From Sarcomyxa edulis (Eukaryota; Basidiomycota; Agaricomycetes; Agaricales; Mycenaceae): 64,000 nt of DNA. Made by a program: the position numbers and the translations under genes. This document shows positions 11,571 to 22,541 of this stretch, piece after piece. The notes beneath the pieces are model-generated. The model did not search any database. It had not been told where the DNA came from and was given only the letters and a program-made list of their open reading frames with translations. Numbering within the stretch: position 1 is the first letter of the stretch; every line of letters starts with the position of its first letter. The stretch is taken from NCBI GenBank assembly GCA_009761415.1, contig QUOL01000005.1, forward strand, positions 2,108,001-2,172,000, in the 5' to 3' direction.

Positions 11571-13114
11571 ATGCCTCCTCCTCCCATGCAGGTCTCTTAC
11601 CCGCTTGCTGTCCGCATCCTAAATGACTCGGAAGTTCACGCTGACATAGGAGAAGCATGCCAAAGATTGGCCCAGTCGACTGTCAGGCTCATGCAGGTGT
11701 TTGACTCCGTCGCGACTCAGCTACATACGATCGACATGCAGGGATTGACTGGACCCACCAGACCTACCTGGAATAGCATCAACAAGGTAGAGCTTTTCAT
11801 CCTCTGTTTGCTCTGCCTATCAATGACGGTATCTCATAGGACTTTCGGAAACTAGTCTGGAATTCGCGAAATAATGCTGGATATATTTCTGGACGCCTGA
11901 AAAGTAACTGAGAACATGCTATATAATAGGACTCGGATGACTCACCAATCTTTCAGTCTTTTGCGGTACCGTTCTGCCACTCATATCGCAGAATCTGACT
12001 GGCGGATCGCACCGTTCTCACACTGAAAAGCTACAGGTGCTCCAGTCATTCATGGGTGTGAGTCATCCATCATCGATATCGATCTAAGTATGTTCGTATC
12101 TGACGCCCGTGACTGTCTATCGCAGATATCTGCAGATCACGCTTCTTTGACAAGAGGTTTCGCGGGCGATGCTCTCAGCTTGAGTTCCAGATTGTGTCAT
12201 TTTCACTCGGAATTTGCCAGGTTTACAGGGACCCGAATGGCTTCAGGGCACAAAGAGTTGCGCGATTTGTATGACAAAGTTCTACAGCTTGATGCGAGTG
12301 TCAAACAGTAAGTCCGATATCTGATTGCCATAGCTGAAGTTGGCTGAGGCACAGTCCATATTGCAGGCTATTTGAAGCAGTAAGGTTCGCTTTACTTGTG
12401 ACTTGTTTTCATTAATTGACTTCTTTCTGCAAGGTTGGGAAACTTGTAAACATAGACGTGTCTTTCATAGTGTTCTCTGTATTTCGGAGCCTTTCGTCAT
12501 TGGGAAGGCCGAGCAAAGCCAAAATTACGCGTCAGAAACCAGTTAGTCTCACCTTTTCCTACTCCTCAAACAATATCTATCTGACAATTGCTTCCGTAGA
12601 TATTGAACGGCCTTGACCTTGCCACCGTTGGCAACTTGTACGATCAAGTAGATGGTGAGCACCCTCTTTCATTCGCCCATGATTCATTACGATGATAATT
12701 TTCCACCCTTCAGGGACACGAAACGAACTCGTCCATGCGAACTACGCTGCGCAAGTATCTCACCGACAGACAGACGTATTGACGACCACCCGAACGACGG
12801 TTTCAAGTCTTGTCACAGATCAAATGTTCGGAATGGAATCCATATTGAGTTTCTTCTTGTCAATATGGGCGATGCTGCAAACAGATTGCATGGAAATATT
12901 GACGTGGCTTCAAAGACCACCACAGCCCGGAGTATGTCCATTTCTTTCCTTCTTCCTTTCACGCGCTGATCGGTTCCGTCCGTTGTATCAGGGATTACCT
13001 TTCTCTGTCGCGGCATACCTGGAAACTGGTTCAACTCTATACATGTCTCTTTCCAGCTCTATGGACCGTTACATCGGTGCCATAGATCCATCGCAATTTT
13101 CGCACAGCAGCTAA
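11571..13114 (+). CDS. Hypothetical helical protein, 326 aa, eight exons
   Basis: Eight exons close into one frame: 11571-11786, 11992-12057, 12126-12307, 12367-12379, 12434-12541, 12600-12654, 12714-12931, 12992-13114. The 326-aa product looks mostly alpha-helical. It has two hydrophobic stretches, around residues 164-177 and 250-270, that could be membrane or buried helices. The region between exons 2 and 5 is rich in heptad-like Leu/Phe positions. I recognise no family and assign no function. The fourth exon is only 13 nt, which automated predictors often miss. The first ATG follows a short upstream region without a clear TATA box. Support comes from consistent phases at seven junctions rather than from homology. 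Confidence 0.6.
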
Positions 13115-13776
13115 TTCGGCAGTCCAATCGAAACCACTGTTTTTACGGTCGACGACCCTTCCAAAGTCTATATGTAGAGCAGTATATTCCTTATACCCGT
13201 ATACACCTCTTGCATCTATTTTGCCATTGATTCATCATTCTAGTCATGCGGGTCAGATATTGTCCAGCAATCTTCCGTTATTTCCGGTGTCATGTGGCGG
13301 TGCTGCCAAGAGTTGGCTGTGTTTACCTGCACCCTCCGAACTTCTCTGGAAACTCGGAAAGCTCTCGACGAACTGGCGACTTGTGACAACGAACTCCCAG
13401 AGTTATCAATCCTGAGCTGATCTGTATTATCTGCAAATTCGACCAATTGCGCTCTTTCTCGAGTTCACTAAACCAGCAAATATGTGCCTTTCAACTATCA
13501 CAGCATTGCATATGGAATCCTGCTAGTATCTACAGCACGATCGCTCAACTTTGGCTTGTCCGACTACGTATACTTGCCTAGAGAGAGTATTGCAAGCTGT
13601 ATGAAGCTGTGTTGCTGTATAAGATTTACGTTCTCAATTGAGGCGTCTGACTCTAAACGATTTGAGAGTGAAATCGGCGTTCGTCGGCTGATCGGATCGC
13701 ACGCGCGACATGACTCAAAAATTCTTGCGAAGTTCTTCCAACTGCAGTTGGACACCACCATCTCAATCATCTTGCT
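13115..13776. other. Intergenic, nothing recognised
   Basis: This stretch separates the 326-aa hypothetical gene from threonine synthase. Short frames on both strands lack splice support or recognisable motifs. It presumably holds the terminator of the first gene and the promoter of the second. Confidence 0.5.
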
Positions 13777-15711
13777 ATGAAATACTTTTCGACTCGAGGA
13801 AATGACCAGGAGCTCTCGTTTGAAGAGGTCAATCTCATTCCCATTCCTTGAAATCCACCTTGAAATGAACGAATAATGTCCAACAGACAGTTTTGACCGG
13901 CCTTGCTCCGGACGGCGGACTATATATCCCAGAACACATCCCAACCCTTCCGGAAAACTGGAAAACAGAATGGCAATCGTACTCCTTTGTCGATCTATCT
14001 GTAGCTATCCTTTCACTATACATATCATCAGAGGAGATCTCTGCATCGGAACTACGGGCCCTGGTAGAGAAGTCATACTCGACCTTTCGCCATCCCGACG
14101 TTACACCAATCATAAAACTAGATGACAAGAAATACGTTCTCGAGTTATTCCATGGGCCAACGTTCGCTTTCAAGGACGTTGCTCTACAGTTACTCGGGAA
14201 TTTGTTCGAATTCTTCTTGCTCAGGAGAAATGCGCGCAAGTCTGCCGCAGAAGCGCCAGAGAAGCTGACTGTAGTCGGGGCCACGAGTGGTGATACAGGA
14301 AGGTACGTCGAATATAAAAGATGAATCCCTACAACTTCTCTAACGCGACCTCCTTTTCCAGTGCAGCTATTTACGGCCTGAGAAACAAGGCGAACATCTC
14401 TATCTTCATCTTGCACCCAAAAGGCCGAGTGTCACCCATTCAAGAAGCACAAATGACCACCGTCACTGACGCTAACGTCCACAATGTTGCCGTCAAAGGC
14501 ACATTCGACGATTGCCAGGCAAGTAGCATCCACTCTCCATCCCGTTCATATATCCTTACGTCTCTATCGGTAATGATATAGGACATCGTAAAAGCTCTCT
14601 TCGCAGACAAGGCCTTCAACACGAAGCACCGACTCGGAGCTGTCAATTCTATCAACTGGGCACGTATTCTCGCACAGACAGTCTACTATTTCCTTTCCTT
14701 CTTCCATTTCCGATCACAACTACCTCCCGGCACGGACGTCGACTCCATCGAACTCCAATACGTCGTACCCACAGGGAACTTTGGAGACATTCTTGCTGGA
14801 TATTACGCCAAGAAGATGGGACTACCGATGGGCAAATTGGCGGTAGCTACCAATTCCAATGATATCCTGGCTAGGTTCTGGAAGAGTGGACGATACGAGA
14901 AAGTGGATTCGACTTCGACGAGTGCGACTGCGAGTGGTCCTACAGCTCCTGTCGATGGATCATCTGACGGAAAGCAAGCGACTGCAGCGGTCAGTGGGGT
15001 AAAGGAGACCCTCAGTCCCGCCATGGATATCCTTGTTTCGAGCAACTTCGAGCGTCTGCTGTGGTATCTCGCTTACGAAAACACAGCTGATGTCAAGGAT
15101 CGCAAACAGAGGGCGTGCACTACTGTGGCTGGATGGATGGACAAAATGAAGAGCAACGGACGGGTCGATGTCCCCATCGGAGTGCTTGAGACTGCGAGAC
15201 GTGATTTCGTTGCTGAGAGAATATCAGATGATCAGGTGAATAATTAAGTCTATTCCTCGTTCTCTTCGCAAGATTAACATGATTTCGATAGACATTGGAG
15301 ACCATTCGTTCTCACTTCAGTGGAAAGATATCCTATGTTGTAGATCCACATACGGCCGTTGGACTTGCGGCAGCTGAAGTCGTCGCCCCCCACAAGTAAG
15401 GTGTTGTTCACTTTCCATCTCATACAGAAGTCACTGACGATTTTTACAGTGGACCAGAGACCCACCAAATCATTCTATCAACCGCACATCCCGCCAAATT
15501 CTCCGAAGCCGTCTCTCGAGCTCTCTCGAGCTCTGCCGATTTCAATTTCGAACGCGATATCCTTCCCGACGAATTCCGGGGGCTACTGGAGAAAGAAAAA
15601 CGCGTCATCGACGTCGAACGTCCGGATGTTGAGCTTGTAAAGCAGGTCATTGAAGATGTTCTTCAGCGCGTGGAGACGAGTAAAAAAGAGGAGGTATCAG
15701 CAAGCCTGTAA
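13777..15711 (+). CDS. THR4: Threonine synthase
   Basis: This PLP enzyme converts O-phosphohomoserine and water to L-threonine and phosphate, the last step of threonine synthesis, in the cytosol. Six exons: 13777-13827, 13887-14302, 14362-14518, 14582-15235, 15292-15395, 15450-15711, giving 547 aa (yeast Thr4 is about 514). The N-terminus has the family motif TGLAPDGGLYIP. HGPTFAFKDVALQ carries the PLP-binding lysine. VVGATSGDTGSAAIYGLR is the phosphate-binding loop, and VVPTGNFGDILAGYYAKKMG is the C-terminal core signature. Extra length is a Ser/Thr/Ala-rich loop near residues 300-330. Intron 3 (14519-14581) has a GC donor, CAG|GCAAGT. The first intron has a weak GTCAAT donor, but an in-frame stop makes it necessary. 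Confidence 0.96.
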
Positions 15712-16059
15712 TTACATCAATTCGTGGGTTGGATGTCGAAATGTAGGACTTAATGTTGTAAAATCAGCTATCTCTACCGGACGACGCGACGCGACGCGTC
15801 GTGACATCAGACCCAAAATCCCCCATCAGTATCCGTCTGCAGCTCTGCTACCAACGTCGAACTAGTCCGCGTTGACTTTCTTGAGCTTATACGCTCATTA
15901 TTTTTACCGGGTCAAGGGACATGGGGTAACAAATGAACACCAGGTCCAAGAAAATTGTCCTGAAGTAGCTAAGCTATGTAAACGTCCGTGTCCGCAGATG
16001 TATCCCACATTGCATCAGGACACTGTCGTGAAAAGTCCATCCGGTTATATTCCTGGTCA
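15712..16059. other. Short convergent intergenic region
   Basis: The 3' ends of threonine synthase and the minus-strand GH17 gene face each other here. I see no gene and no strong repeat. A short run of overlapping gacgcgac repeats near 15780-15800 is the only local feature. Confidence 0.5.
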
Positions 16060-18242
16060 TCAACACGTCGGGATAACGATGTTCTTGAGAGTACGGCTGG
16101 TGGCGGGTCTTTGTGAGCCGCCAATCGTAAGTACTTGGATTGAAAGCTTACTTCGCATAGAAGAGACCCCAATATCCCTATGAGTTAAACAATAACATAT
16201 AAGCAAGGTCATTGTACGTTGGCAAAACGATAACGCGTACCTCGACACCGCCGAATTGCACGTCCTAGATTGAGTCAGTAATGGCGGAGTCAATGAAGTA
16301 GAACATGCGTACCTTCCATTCCTCATCGAAAAACTGGAGTGCGCGAGATGAGCTAGCATATAAATAGACGAGATCAAAGCCAGACGTACCTCGAAGAAGA
16401 AGTATCCTGTCCCGTTAGCGTTGGCTTGACATACAAAAGTATCCAAGAATACCTACAACATCATCAGTATATCTATCACGAACAAGGAAAGACACACGTA
16501 CTTGGAGGTTATCTTCTGAAGCAAGCGATGGACCGTCGTTGGCGGCGTAAATATTGGACGAGTTCTGTGGATAGAAGAGGAGGAACTGAGACCGATGTCG
16601 GTATCCACGAGGAGGATGTACGCACGGTAGGCCATCCTGTTTCAGCGATGTACATGACAGGGTCATTGCTAAGGGCAATGGCAGCGTCGACATCAGTCTC
16701 TTTGAAGAACGTCGCTGTCCAGTCGGCTGCATCGTCGATCGAGACATTTCCGAACCATGGATGGACATTGGCCATCTACCATCCAAAAGAGAGACGTTCA
16801 GGTGAATAATGCGTATACAAAGAAAGGTACTGACCCCGTAATCGACAGCTTCTAGAACGAGCGTGTTAAAATAGCTACCTGCATCCGCAGTACCGACTGG
16901 TATCGTCTTGTCGAGACTCATATTTCCCAACATGTATCGGGTATCAAGTATATCAGCAATGAGAAGCGCAGCACCTGCGTTTCCGATATCGCTGTCAGGT
17001 ACAGTCCCGCCGTTTGCATCCAGGTAACTGGTATTGATGAACCTCTGTAAGTGGAGAGCGAAAGATAGTGGGGGAGCGTAGAAACGTACTTGAGCATAAA
17101 CTCGTTTCCGACGGTAATTCCACCAATGTTGTCAGTTCCGTATGTTTCTATGGCCGCCTTTATCTCATCGCGCTGTCGCTCGTAGGCAGCATTATCATCG
17201 GTGGCCACAGGGTAATTCCCAAGGAAGACAGACATGTTGACTTGGGTCTGTTTGATGGCTTCGAGCTACTCCCGAAAGGTGAGTGTTGTCCAAAGCAGAC
17301 GCTGTAACGATATATAGATCGACTTACGACAAGGGCAGATTGATTGCAGTCAGCACCGTAGAGACGGATACGCTGCATATCCACATATAAGAGTTAGTCT
17401 ACGCAGACAAGCAAAGTGTAATGGATGGTACCGTTGTGAGTTGCGACATTAGCTGGAAAGACGATGCAAAGCTGTCATGAACAACATGGATTTGGAGAAT
17501 AAGGGAGTACGTACTTGTATATCAGTAATGACGTCCTCTGCGAATGCGCCATATTAGCCTAGCAGCAAGATGGAATCTGATGTGATTAGACGCTTGCCTA
17601 GCGAGTTGCCACAATCTGGTAATTGTGATCCCTCCGGAGTGTACGCGAGACCATAGAACGATTGTATCAGATTGGGGTCCTTGTCGAAGTTGCTAGGATC
17701 ACTGGAAGATGAAGAGCTACTAGAAGAGGAGGAAGAGGAACCGGTGACCGCGTCTGTGGATGTACTAGAACTACTTTTGTTCTTTGATACAACCACGCCT
17801 ACGACGACACCAACAGCTATCAGAGCTGCAAGGCCAAGTATAGAGCCGATGACCTACGTTGGAAATCAGTCATCAATAAACTACTAGGAGAGTCAGGACT
17901 TACGACCCATTTGGACCTTTTACCACCCGTGGCAGATTTGTCCAGCCATTCGTTGTTGACTGGATACTGCCGCGTTGCATATGGTATATCGGAAGTAGAA
18001 CCTGCAGCCAAAGGTTGCCCGTACCCTCCTGAGCGTGCTGCAGATGGATTAGAGACGAGGGGTATATCATCTTGTGTAGAAGCGAAGTTGTTGTTGTCAT
18101 AAGGAGTGGCTGCCTGTGATAATGCAGATCAGTATCCGTTTCTGAAAACAAATCTTCTGTCAGCGTGTGTGCTTGCCTGTGTTGCGTTGTGGTGAACCCC
18201 TGAGTAGGCCATTTCAGGATTGTCTCTGTATGGAGAGCTCAT
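16060..18242 (-). CDS. Membrane-anchored GH17 endo-1,3-beta-glucanase (BtgC-like)
   Basis: About 15 small exons give a protein of roughly 460 aa. A polar cytosolic N-terminus of about 90 residues precedes one membrane helix (IGSILGLAALIAVGVVVG). A Ser-rich linker and a glycoside hydrolase family 17 domain follow, which is the type II layout of fungal BtgC/EglC-type wall glucanases. Catalytic motifs are visible: GITVGNE with the acid/base Glu and YIAETGWPT with the nucleophile Glu. RIRLYGADCNQ and ANVHPWFG are further family signatures. The C-terminus ends TLKNIVIPTC. The likely role is beta-1,3-glucan hydrolysis or remodelling at the cell surface. Introns 1 (18114-18176) and 3 (17538-17597) use GC donors (CAG|GCAAGC and TAG|GCAAGC). 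The start was chosen because it is the first ATG before the open N-terminal exon. Confidence 0.9.
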
Positions 18243-19382
18243 TATGATAGGAGGTTAGTATGTTCAGAAAAAAGTGGAGGAAACGCGCAGAATGGTGGGG
18301 GAAAGGAATAGAGAAAGCAATATGAGCCAGCGATCACATTTCCCGAAGAGGTGACAAGGCGACAAGTTATTCCTGGGCGCTGCGGAACCGGTTAGAAGGG
18401 CGACAAGATTAGCAACTCATGATTTACGCAGCGAATGGCTAAATTTACATCGATATAAAGTCTCTTCTGTATGCACCGTGACAAAAGCCACTCCAAAATA
18501 GCACGTCTATCGTCGGCATCGTACCACCTTTCGCGGCAAGAAATTGACGCCTATAGAGGCTCTTTGGAACCACCTAATACTCGCGGAAAGTCTTTGTCCC
18601 ATCGCTATATCTCATCACTCACCATATGTCTCACACTCCGAATCTTCGTACTTAGTCTGTTCTGTGAAGCCACTCGGAATGGCTCCACGAACTGGTCTAG
18701 CCAGAGTTTTTGAACAGTGTAGCCAATATGGTAGAAGGTGCTGTCAATCTTGTGCCGTTTTCTCATATGTCCAGGGAGTGGAGAAGACTGGAGAAGAACA
18801 CACCTAAAAGAATTCGGGGCCAACTTCTGTTTCTCCGAAGTTTTACCGACGTTTCACCGAGTATTCGCCGCCCAGTGTTGCTATCATTTGGAAATTGGCC
18901 CTCGTCACCCGAAATTCTGTCTGAACATCATGACCGTGAGGACTTGGTTTCGAATCTCCAACTTCAATTAAGTACAAGCGAATCTGGTTGTAAAGACAAA
19001 GTGAAGCAGAATTTTTGAGACCCACACGGTGAAAGTCTTGCCCTGTGGCGCAAACTGTGGCACAGATTAAGGCAGAGTCCTCGCCGCCTTGCCTTGTGAA
19101 TGACTAACTCAAGCGTTGAGGATGGGGACGATTGAAAAATGCTGTCTTCGCATTGGTAAGATTGTGATTCGTATAGAGGTTATGTATATATATCGGACTG
19201 GCAAAAGGACACCGAATCAGGACTCATCCTTTCTACGTGCAATCACTGACATCTCCGAGCTTTGACGCTCTCGCGAAAACTCTCCTCCTCACTCGCAGTA
19301 CATAGGTGTTCCCTTCGTAGGATCACTTCTACGCACTCAGGCTCGCACTCGGGCTCGCACTTGCGCCTCCTCCTTCACATCA
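18243..19382. other. Intergenic region with an isolated TATA-like run
   Basis: No gene is supportable here. Small plus-strand frames near 18470-19018 lack splice logic or motifs. A TATATATA run at 19185-19192 is followed by a pyrimidine-rich stretch and two copies of ggctcgcact near 19343-19361. This could be a promoter for an unannotated plus-strand transcript or the 3' flank of the next minus-strand gene. Confidence 0.4.
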
Positions 19383-20768
19383 TTACTGACCTCCTTCGGT
19401 CCGACTAGACTTTGACTTCTTCGGTAGTTTGGCCTTTGCCTTCCGGTCTTGAGCAAGTTTCCAGAACATGCCTCCAACCTCTTTGTATAACGCCCTCTGC
19501 GCGACCGTCTCGGTATGAGAATCTATGAATATTTGCCTATAGAGCTCCATTTCCGCCGGGTTTGAAGGGAAGGCTTGATTGCCCAAAGTCTTGTACGCGC
19601 CCATAGACCTCGCGAGTTCCTCCACGCACATAGCGATGTAGATATCACGAAGCGAGATGTTGGATACCTGGTCGATTTGGGTCATGCTGTGGAAGTAAGC
19701 AACTTCGCCTTTGATGGAGAAGGATGCCGTGCCCTATTGCATGTAATCTGGTATGTTATTGTCGAAAGTGATTCTAAGGGAGGACAGCTCACGGATATTT
19801 TCAACGCAATCTCTGCAGCTGCTATTATAAATTTGAAACTAGTTTCGGCGTCCTTGAATTCGAACAGTCGTTTCAAAAAAGTCTTGACCTGAGGTGGTGC
19901 TGCGGGGGAGATGACCATGTTATTGGCCGTCTTCCAGCCTCGGCTGCGCATGGGTCCGAGATACGTCTCGTAATCTTCTTCCTGGAGGAACATGAGTGGA
20001 GATGGGATGCTGGGCAGGGGTGGTAGTGGGTCCAAGTCTTCGGGGACAACCTTGGCTTTAGGAGTGACTTCGGTGGTAGGGCGTTTGAAGATGAAAGCGT
20101 TTCGTTGACCGGGGCGACCCCTCGGGTTTTCCTCAATTTCCAGTGTAGCTGGTGCATCACCGACCGCGACGTATTTTGAGTCGTAGATACCCTCTGCCCG
20201 GATAGCAATACGAAGATCAGTGGGTGTGACACTTGCGCCTTTCGCTTTTGCGCTGTAGACTGCATCCGGTGTTGCACTATTGCAGAAAACGTCGGAGTCA
20301 TGTAACGAGAGGTTGAGGCGATCTTTTGGCTTCGGGCCAGGTTAGAGGTGAAGACCGCGATGAGAACGACGAGGAGTGACGTACTTTCTCTTCCCATATG
20401 AGAGAGACCAGATCCTTAATGAATTTCAAAGCTATCTGGGGGCTGTTAAAGGAGAAGGGTCTGAATAGGACTTTTCCTTCTGTTGTGGCCACTTTTGTGC
20501 CATCGAAGCTAGATATTTTCCGGAGACGAATCTCCCATCCACGCGAATATAAAGGTACGAGGCATGATAGAATCTCGGCTTGGGTGATCACGTTGTGTGA
20601 TGCTTGGGGCAGAGCGGGAAGAGGGCAGTCGGCGATATTGACAGTAGTTCTAGTAGTAGAGGTGCGTTCCTCGCTGTACTCACGAAGTCCATGTCGACGA
20701 AGAATTGGTCTCCCAAGGACACAAAATCTACGCAGAAGAGGTAGATTGACTCTGGAGAGGATCTCCAT
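19383..20768 (-). CDS. Tandem degenerate PCD/DCoH-like domain protein, copy 1 (probably mitochondrial)
   Basis: Three exons, 20385-20768, 19793-20329 and 19383-19733, encode 423 aa. The first 45 residues are Arg-rich with few acids, like a mitochondrial presequence. Two repeats follow, near residues 60-180 and 245-395. Each has L-x-P-L/M-x-x-RGW, then K-x-F/L-x-F-x, then a helix, an intron, a variable strand and a final D-I/L-x-x-A. That order matches pterin-4a-carbinolamine dehydratase. The His-His-Pro and Thr-His catalytic signatures of that family are absent from both repeats, so dehydratase activity is unlikely. The C-terminal tail is basic (KAKAKLPKKSKSS). The gene is head-to-head with a paralogue, 165 bp apart. 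The fold assignment is inference from pattern; the paralogy is seen directly. Confidence 0.75.
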
Positions 20769-20933
20769 GGCTAAAAGCAAAGCACCGGGGAGATGATGGA
20801 GGCAAATGGCAGCCTTGAGCGGGGAATCATAGGCCGGCCGGTGCCAATTTGGGGATGTTTTCGGGGACGCGTTCATATTTTTTAGCACCTCTCTCTGATC
20901 TCCCACTGGTAGCAGTCTAGTTTCGAGTCGAAT
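20769..20933. promoter_or_regulatory. Bidirectional promoter between PCD-like paralogues
   Basis: Only 165 bases separate the two divergent ATGs at 20768 (-) and 20934 (+), so both genes must share this stretch for their core promoters and leaders. A tttagc/atattttttagc AT-rich patch lies near 20875-20885. No palindromic operator is obvious. Co-expression of the pair is an inference from the arrangement. Confidence 0.5.
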
Positions 20934-22259
20934 ATGCATGTTCTTGGGGCTGCAAGAACGCATCTTTTCAGATATACACCCGCATCTAGGATTCCTATAT
21001 TTTGGCGATATGCTTCTACTACTGCATCTCTTCTCGATCTCCCAATTCCACTTCTACCTGTAGCAGGCCCACTTCCTACACCAGCCGTGACAGCACACGA
21101 TATCGACCTGTATCTACAGCCTTTGTATAGGCGTGGATGGGAGTCCCGGGTGCGACATCTCAAATTATACAGCCACGGTAAAACCACTCGTCACAACGGC
21201 AAAGCACTCATCAAACGCTTTGCATTCAATGACACCCCGGCAGCCTTCGATTTTTTCAAGGATATGAGTTCGATTGCTAAAGCTGAACATGTACGTCGAA
21301 CTATCTATTCTGGATCCTTGTTTGAAAGTCTCTGAGTTCCATTTTACAGCAAAACACTTTCGTTATGACTCTAGCTTTGAACACACTGAAATACGCGACT
21401 TTGACTACGAAGGCCCTCTCTAGTAAAGCTAAGCCTATAGCGTCTGTAACGCGTCGCGATATCCGTGTAGCTCTTCAAGCCGAAACGACTTTTGTCGAAA
21501 AATACGCATCAACAAACCGTGCACCCACCACCATCCCCATCCTCGAAAACTATACCGGGCATACCTCGAATGAAAAATCATTCCAGATCAGCCCAGAACC
21601 TCCAACATCGATCACAACTCTCTCAGAACCCACACCAGATTCCCTTCCTCCAATGCCTCTAGTACCGGAGCTTGCTTCTTCCGTTTCCCTTGTCGATGAA
21701 GATTTCACGACATACCTCAAACCCTTGTACATTCGTCGATGGAAACTTTGCGCCCTTGAACTAGACGAACACAAAACGGTGGCTGTCTTACTCTACAAGA
21801 CATTCTCCTTCCAAAATCACGATTCTGCTCTCAAATTTGCGATATCTTGTGGTGATTTAGCTGTCAAAGAGACCGTGAGTCCAGACTAGAGAAATCATCG
21901 ATATATCTCCTCATCGCACCCTTCAATACTCTGTTTTTGTTTGACCTTTCATATAGGAATCATTCGTCATGAACATTCACGCCAATCTAGTCTACATATA
22001 CACCTCCACACGCATGAACGCCACAAAATGCACCATCACCATGCGTGATGTGAGTATTGCCATGCGTATCGAGGAAATGGCTCTCGAGATGGGCGCGTCC
22101 GCGCGTCTGCTGAAGAACTCGGGTTCTGAGATCGTAGAGAGTGGCTGTCCCAGAACGGTGGTGGAATTGGAGAGTTTCGAGACTAAACAGGCGTCTCTGT
22201 TTAAGGCTAGGGCTGCTATGGCGAAAGAGAGAGCTGAAAAAAAACTGAACGATTCCTGA
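20934..22259 (+). CDS. Tandem degenerate PCD/DCoH-like domain protein, copy 2 (probably mitochondrial)
   Basis: Exons 20934-21290, 21350-21874 and 21957-22259 encode 394 aa. The N-terminus is a typical mitochondrial presequence, with spaced Arg and no acids, ending RYASTT. Repeat 1 (about residues 54-160) has YLQPLYRRGWESR, then IKRFAFNDTPAAFDFF and SVTRRDIRVAL. Repeat 2 (about 230-355) has YLKPLYIRRWK, YKTFSFQNHDSALKF and TITMRDVSIAM. This matches the PCD order of secondary structure. Repeat 1 keeps one His (AEH-QN) where PCD has His-His-Pro, and a Thr-Thr-Lys where PCD has Thr-His; repeat 2 lacks these. Function may be structural or regulatory rather than enzymatic. The annotated stop follows a run of eight A; one more A would extend the protein with a Lys-rich tail ending near 22336, like that of copy 1. 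Confidence 0.75.
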
Positions 22260-22541
22260 AGGACAATGCACCGCCGAGGGTGGGCCCGAAGAAGGGAAAG
22301 AAGGTGAAGAGAGTGAAGAAGGTGAAGCAGACATAGAGGATGGACTTGGATAGGTGGCCTATATCCTATTTACCTTGACAAGGAACGATAGTTAACCATG
22401 CTTAGAGCGCACCAAAGGAAATCATAGGTCATAAAAACGCGAATATCCAGATTGACAAATGCGAAAACGTTAAAACAAGGAGCGAAGTGAGTTGTACGAC
22501 AAGGAACATATACAAGTAATAATTTAAGATAGAGCAAAATA

